In this document: one piece after another, positions 62,668 to 64,000 of the stretch
How positions within the stretch are numbered: position 1 is the stretch's first letter
Layout of the letters: each line of letters opens with the position of its first letter
Assembly (NCBI GenBank): GCA_963789015.1
Contig: CAWBIU010000002.1
Coordinates: 372,001 to 436,000, forward strand
DNA from: JAOPZW01 sp963789015
Lineage (GTDB): Bacteria; Actinomycetota; Thermoleophilia; Solirubrobacterales; Solirubrobacteraceae
Direction: 5' to 3'
Length of the DNA: 64,000 nucleotides
Made by a program: the position numbers and the translations under genes
Notes under the pieces: model-generated
Told to the model about the DNA's origin: nothing
The model's input: the letters and a program-made list of their open reading frames with translations, nothing else
Databases searched by the model: none

Positions 62668-64000
62668 TCAGGCCGATGCTCGCGCACGGCCCCCCGTGCT
62701 CGCAAGGGCGGCCAGTCCTTCGGCGAACACGTCGGTGTGGCGGTCGACGTCGGCCTGCGTCGTGGCGGGCGACATCAGCGCCATGTTGTGAAACGGCGTG
62801 ATGAGCACGCCGCGGTTGAGCATGAACAGGTGCAGCCAGTCCTCCAGCGGCCCGTCGTGCAGCGCGGCGCTCTCGCCGCCGGTGCGCGGCGGCTCGGGTG
62901 CGAAGCTCAGCTCGGCGCGCGCGCCGAGGGGGACGATCGACCACGGCACGTCGTGCGCGGCGAGCGCGTCGCGCACGCCGGCCACGAAGCGCTCGCAGAG
63001 CGAGAGCATCCCGTCGAAGGCCTGCGGCGTGAGCACCTCGCCGAGGGTCGCGCGCGCCGCGGCGAGCGACAGCGGGTTGCCGGCCAGCGTGCCGCCCACG
63101 CCCCCGACGTCGACGAGGTCGGCGTCCTCGAGGGCGTCGATCCGCGCCGCCACGTCGGCGCTCACGCCGTAGGCGCCGATCGGGATGCCGCCCGCGATCG
63201 CCTTGCCGATCGTCACGAGGTCGGGGCGCAGGCCCCACGCCGCCGTGCAGCCGCCCGGGCCCGCGCTCAGCGTGTGCGTCTCGTCGATGATGAGCAGCGT
63301 GCCGGTGCGGTCGCAGGCCTCGCGCAGTCCCTCGAGGAAGCCGGGCTCGGGCAGCACGATCCCGATGTTCGTCAGGGCGGGCTCGGTGAGCACCACGGCG
63401 GCCTGCTCGTCGGCGAGCAGGCGCTCGACCGCCTCGAGGTCGTTGAACTCGCACACGCGCGTCGTCGCCGTCGGGTCGACGGCGGGGCCGACGTTGCCCT
63501 CGCGCGAGCGCGGCCGCGCGCCGTCGCCGAGCGTGACGAACGTCTCGTCGACCGAGCCGTGGTAGCAGTGGCTGAACACGAGCACCTGGCTGCGGCCGGT
63601 CATCGCGCGGCACAGGCGCAGCGCCCAGCGGTTGGCGTCCGTCGCGGTCAGCGCGAAGCTCCACAGCGGCAGGCCGAAACGGCGGGCGAGCTCCTCGCCG
63701 ACCCAGGCGGCGTCCTCGGTCGGCAGCATCAGCGTCGCGCCGCCGTCGACCTCCAGCCGCCGGCGGACCGCCGCGACCATCGCTTGCGGGGAGTGACCGG
63801 CCATCGCGCCCGTGTCGCCGAGCGCGAAGTCGACGTACTCGTGCCCGTCGACGTCGCGCACGTGCGCGCCGTGGGCCGTGGCCGCGTAGACCGGGTGGCC
63901 GCCGACCCACTTGGCCATCCAGGTCATGGGGACGCCGGAGACGAGCGAGCCGCGCGCCCGCTCGAACAGCTCGCGCGAGCGCGGGTGCTCGCGCGCGAAG
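62668..64000 (-). CDS. Class III PLP-dependent aminotransferase, partial at window edge
   Basis: The frame runs past the end of the window; residues FAREHPRSRELFERARGSLV before the ATG at 63927 are part of the protein, so the true start lies beyond base 64000. Class III features: GHEYVDFALGDTGAMAGHSP, TDANRWALRLCRAMTGR, FSHCYHGSVDETF, PLP Asp in LLIIDETHTLSAG, Schiff-base Lys in TIGKAIAGGIPIGAYG, GGTLAGNPLSLAAARATL. It resembles glutamate-1-semialdehyde 2,1-aminomutase-like and omega-amino acid aminotransferases. Likely acts in the amine cluster; substrate unknown. Confidence 0.88.
   Translation of the reverse strand, partial: FAREHPRSRELFERARGSLVSGVPMTWMAKWVGGHPVYAATAHGAHVRDVDGHEYVDFALGDTGAMAGHSPQAMVAAVRRRLEVDGGATLMLPTEDAAWVGEELARRFGLPLWSFALTATDANRWALRLCRAMTGRSQVLVFSHCYHGSVDETFVTLGDGARPRSREGNVGPAVDPTATTRVCEFNDLEAVERLLADEQAAVVLTEPALTNIGIVLPEPGFLEGLREACDRTGTLLIIDETHTLSAGPGGCTAAWGLRPDLVTIGKAIAGGIPIGAYGVSADVAARIDALEDADLVDVGGVGGTLAGNPLSLAAARATLGEVLTPQAFDGMLSLCERFVAGVRDALAAHDVPWSIVPLGARAELSFAPEPPRTGGESAALHDGPLEDWLHLFMLNRGVLITPFHNMALMSPATTQADVDRHTDVFAEGLAALASTGGRARASA

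Overview
The window is very GC-rich, densely coded DNA from an actinobacterium. The style of the genes suggests the Thermoleophilia (Solirubrobacterales-like): GTG starts, stop/start overlaps such as GTGA and ATGA, a GlgE pathway, LuxR-type response regulators, a DUF3159 protein and actinobacterial-type small proteins. This placement is inference from gene content and base composition; no rRNA is present. One tRNA (Gln, anticodon CTG) is seen. No IS element, CRISPR array or prophage was found.

Layout. (1) 1-3.5 kb: tail of a universal-stress-domain protein, a small membrane protein, a KimA-like APC transporter with a cytosolic stress-protein domain, and two TrkA/RCK genes, probably a potassium transport module. 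(2) 3.6-11.9 kb: a signalling island with a degenerate histidine kinase, two paralogous NarL/LuxR regulators, a multi-PAS hybrid kinase, a kinase with an RsbT-like N-terminus, a REC-GGDEF protein and a stand-alone REC. (3) 12-18.4 kb: YceI, FMN reductase and TetR, a cupin, a heterodimeric ABC exporter, a small Cys protein and a STAS-like protein. (4) 18.4-26 kb: an unusual FtsH-like membrane AAA protease with a membrane partner, a secreted hydrolase, an acyltransferase, an AAC(3)-family protein and a GDSL hydrolase. (5) 26-45.8 kb: a large alpha-glucan/trehalose region: malQ, then glgE-treS-mak-glgB, then treZ-glgX-treY-GT4. Nested inside it are an M20 amidohydrolase, DUF3830, an XRE regulator with a TrxR-like flavoprotein, and an LplA-like ligase. 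(6) 45.8-50.6 kb: a quinone oxidoreductase, two hypothetical proteins, a Leu/Ile/Val-type binding protein, glycerate kinase and a P-loop protein. (7) 50.6-64 kb: a probable amine-nitrogen catabolic cluster. It holds a glutamine-synthetase-like ligase, three glutamate-synthase-like subunits (GATase, GXGXG, FMN domain), a small unknown protein, an APC permease, an acyl-CoA-dehydrogenase-like flavoprotein without an obvious catalytic Glu, a DUF1989-GcvT fusion and a class III aminotransferase that runs off the window.

How the genes work together. The glucan region encodes almost every step that links maltose, trehalose, maltose-1-phosphate and branched alpha-glucan: TreS and Mak make maltose-1-phosphate, GlgE polymerises it, GlgB branches it, GlgX debranches, TreY and TreZ release trehalose, and MalQ rearranges. 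The last cluster looks built to take up an amine or methylated amino compound, conjugate it through a GS-like enzyme, rearrange the amide nitrogen with a split glutamate synthase, and pass one-carbon units to folate.

A recurrent oddity is broken reading frames in otherwise perfectly conserved genes: one amber stop in glgE and single extra bases in treS (two), glgB, the M20 hydrolase and one histidine kinase. The uniform pattern looks more like base-calling errors than real decay, but that cannot be settled from this sequence alone.
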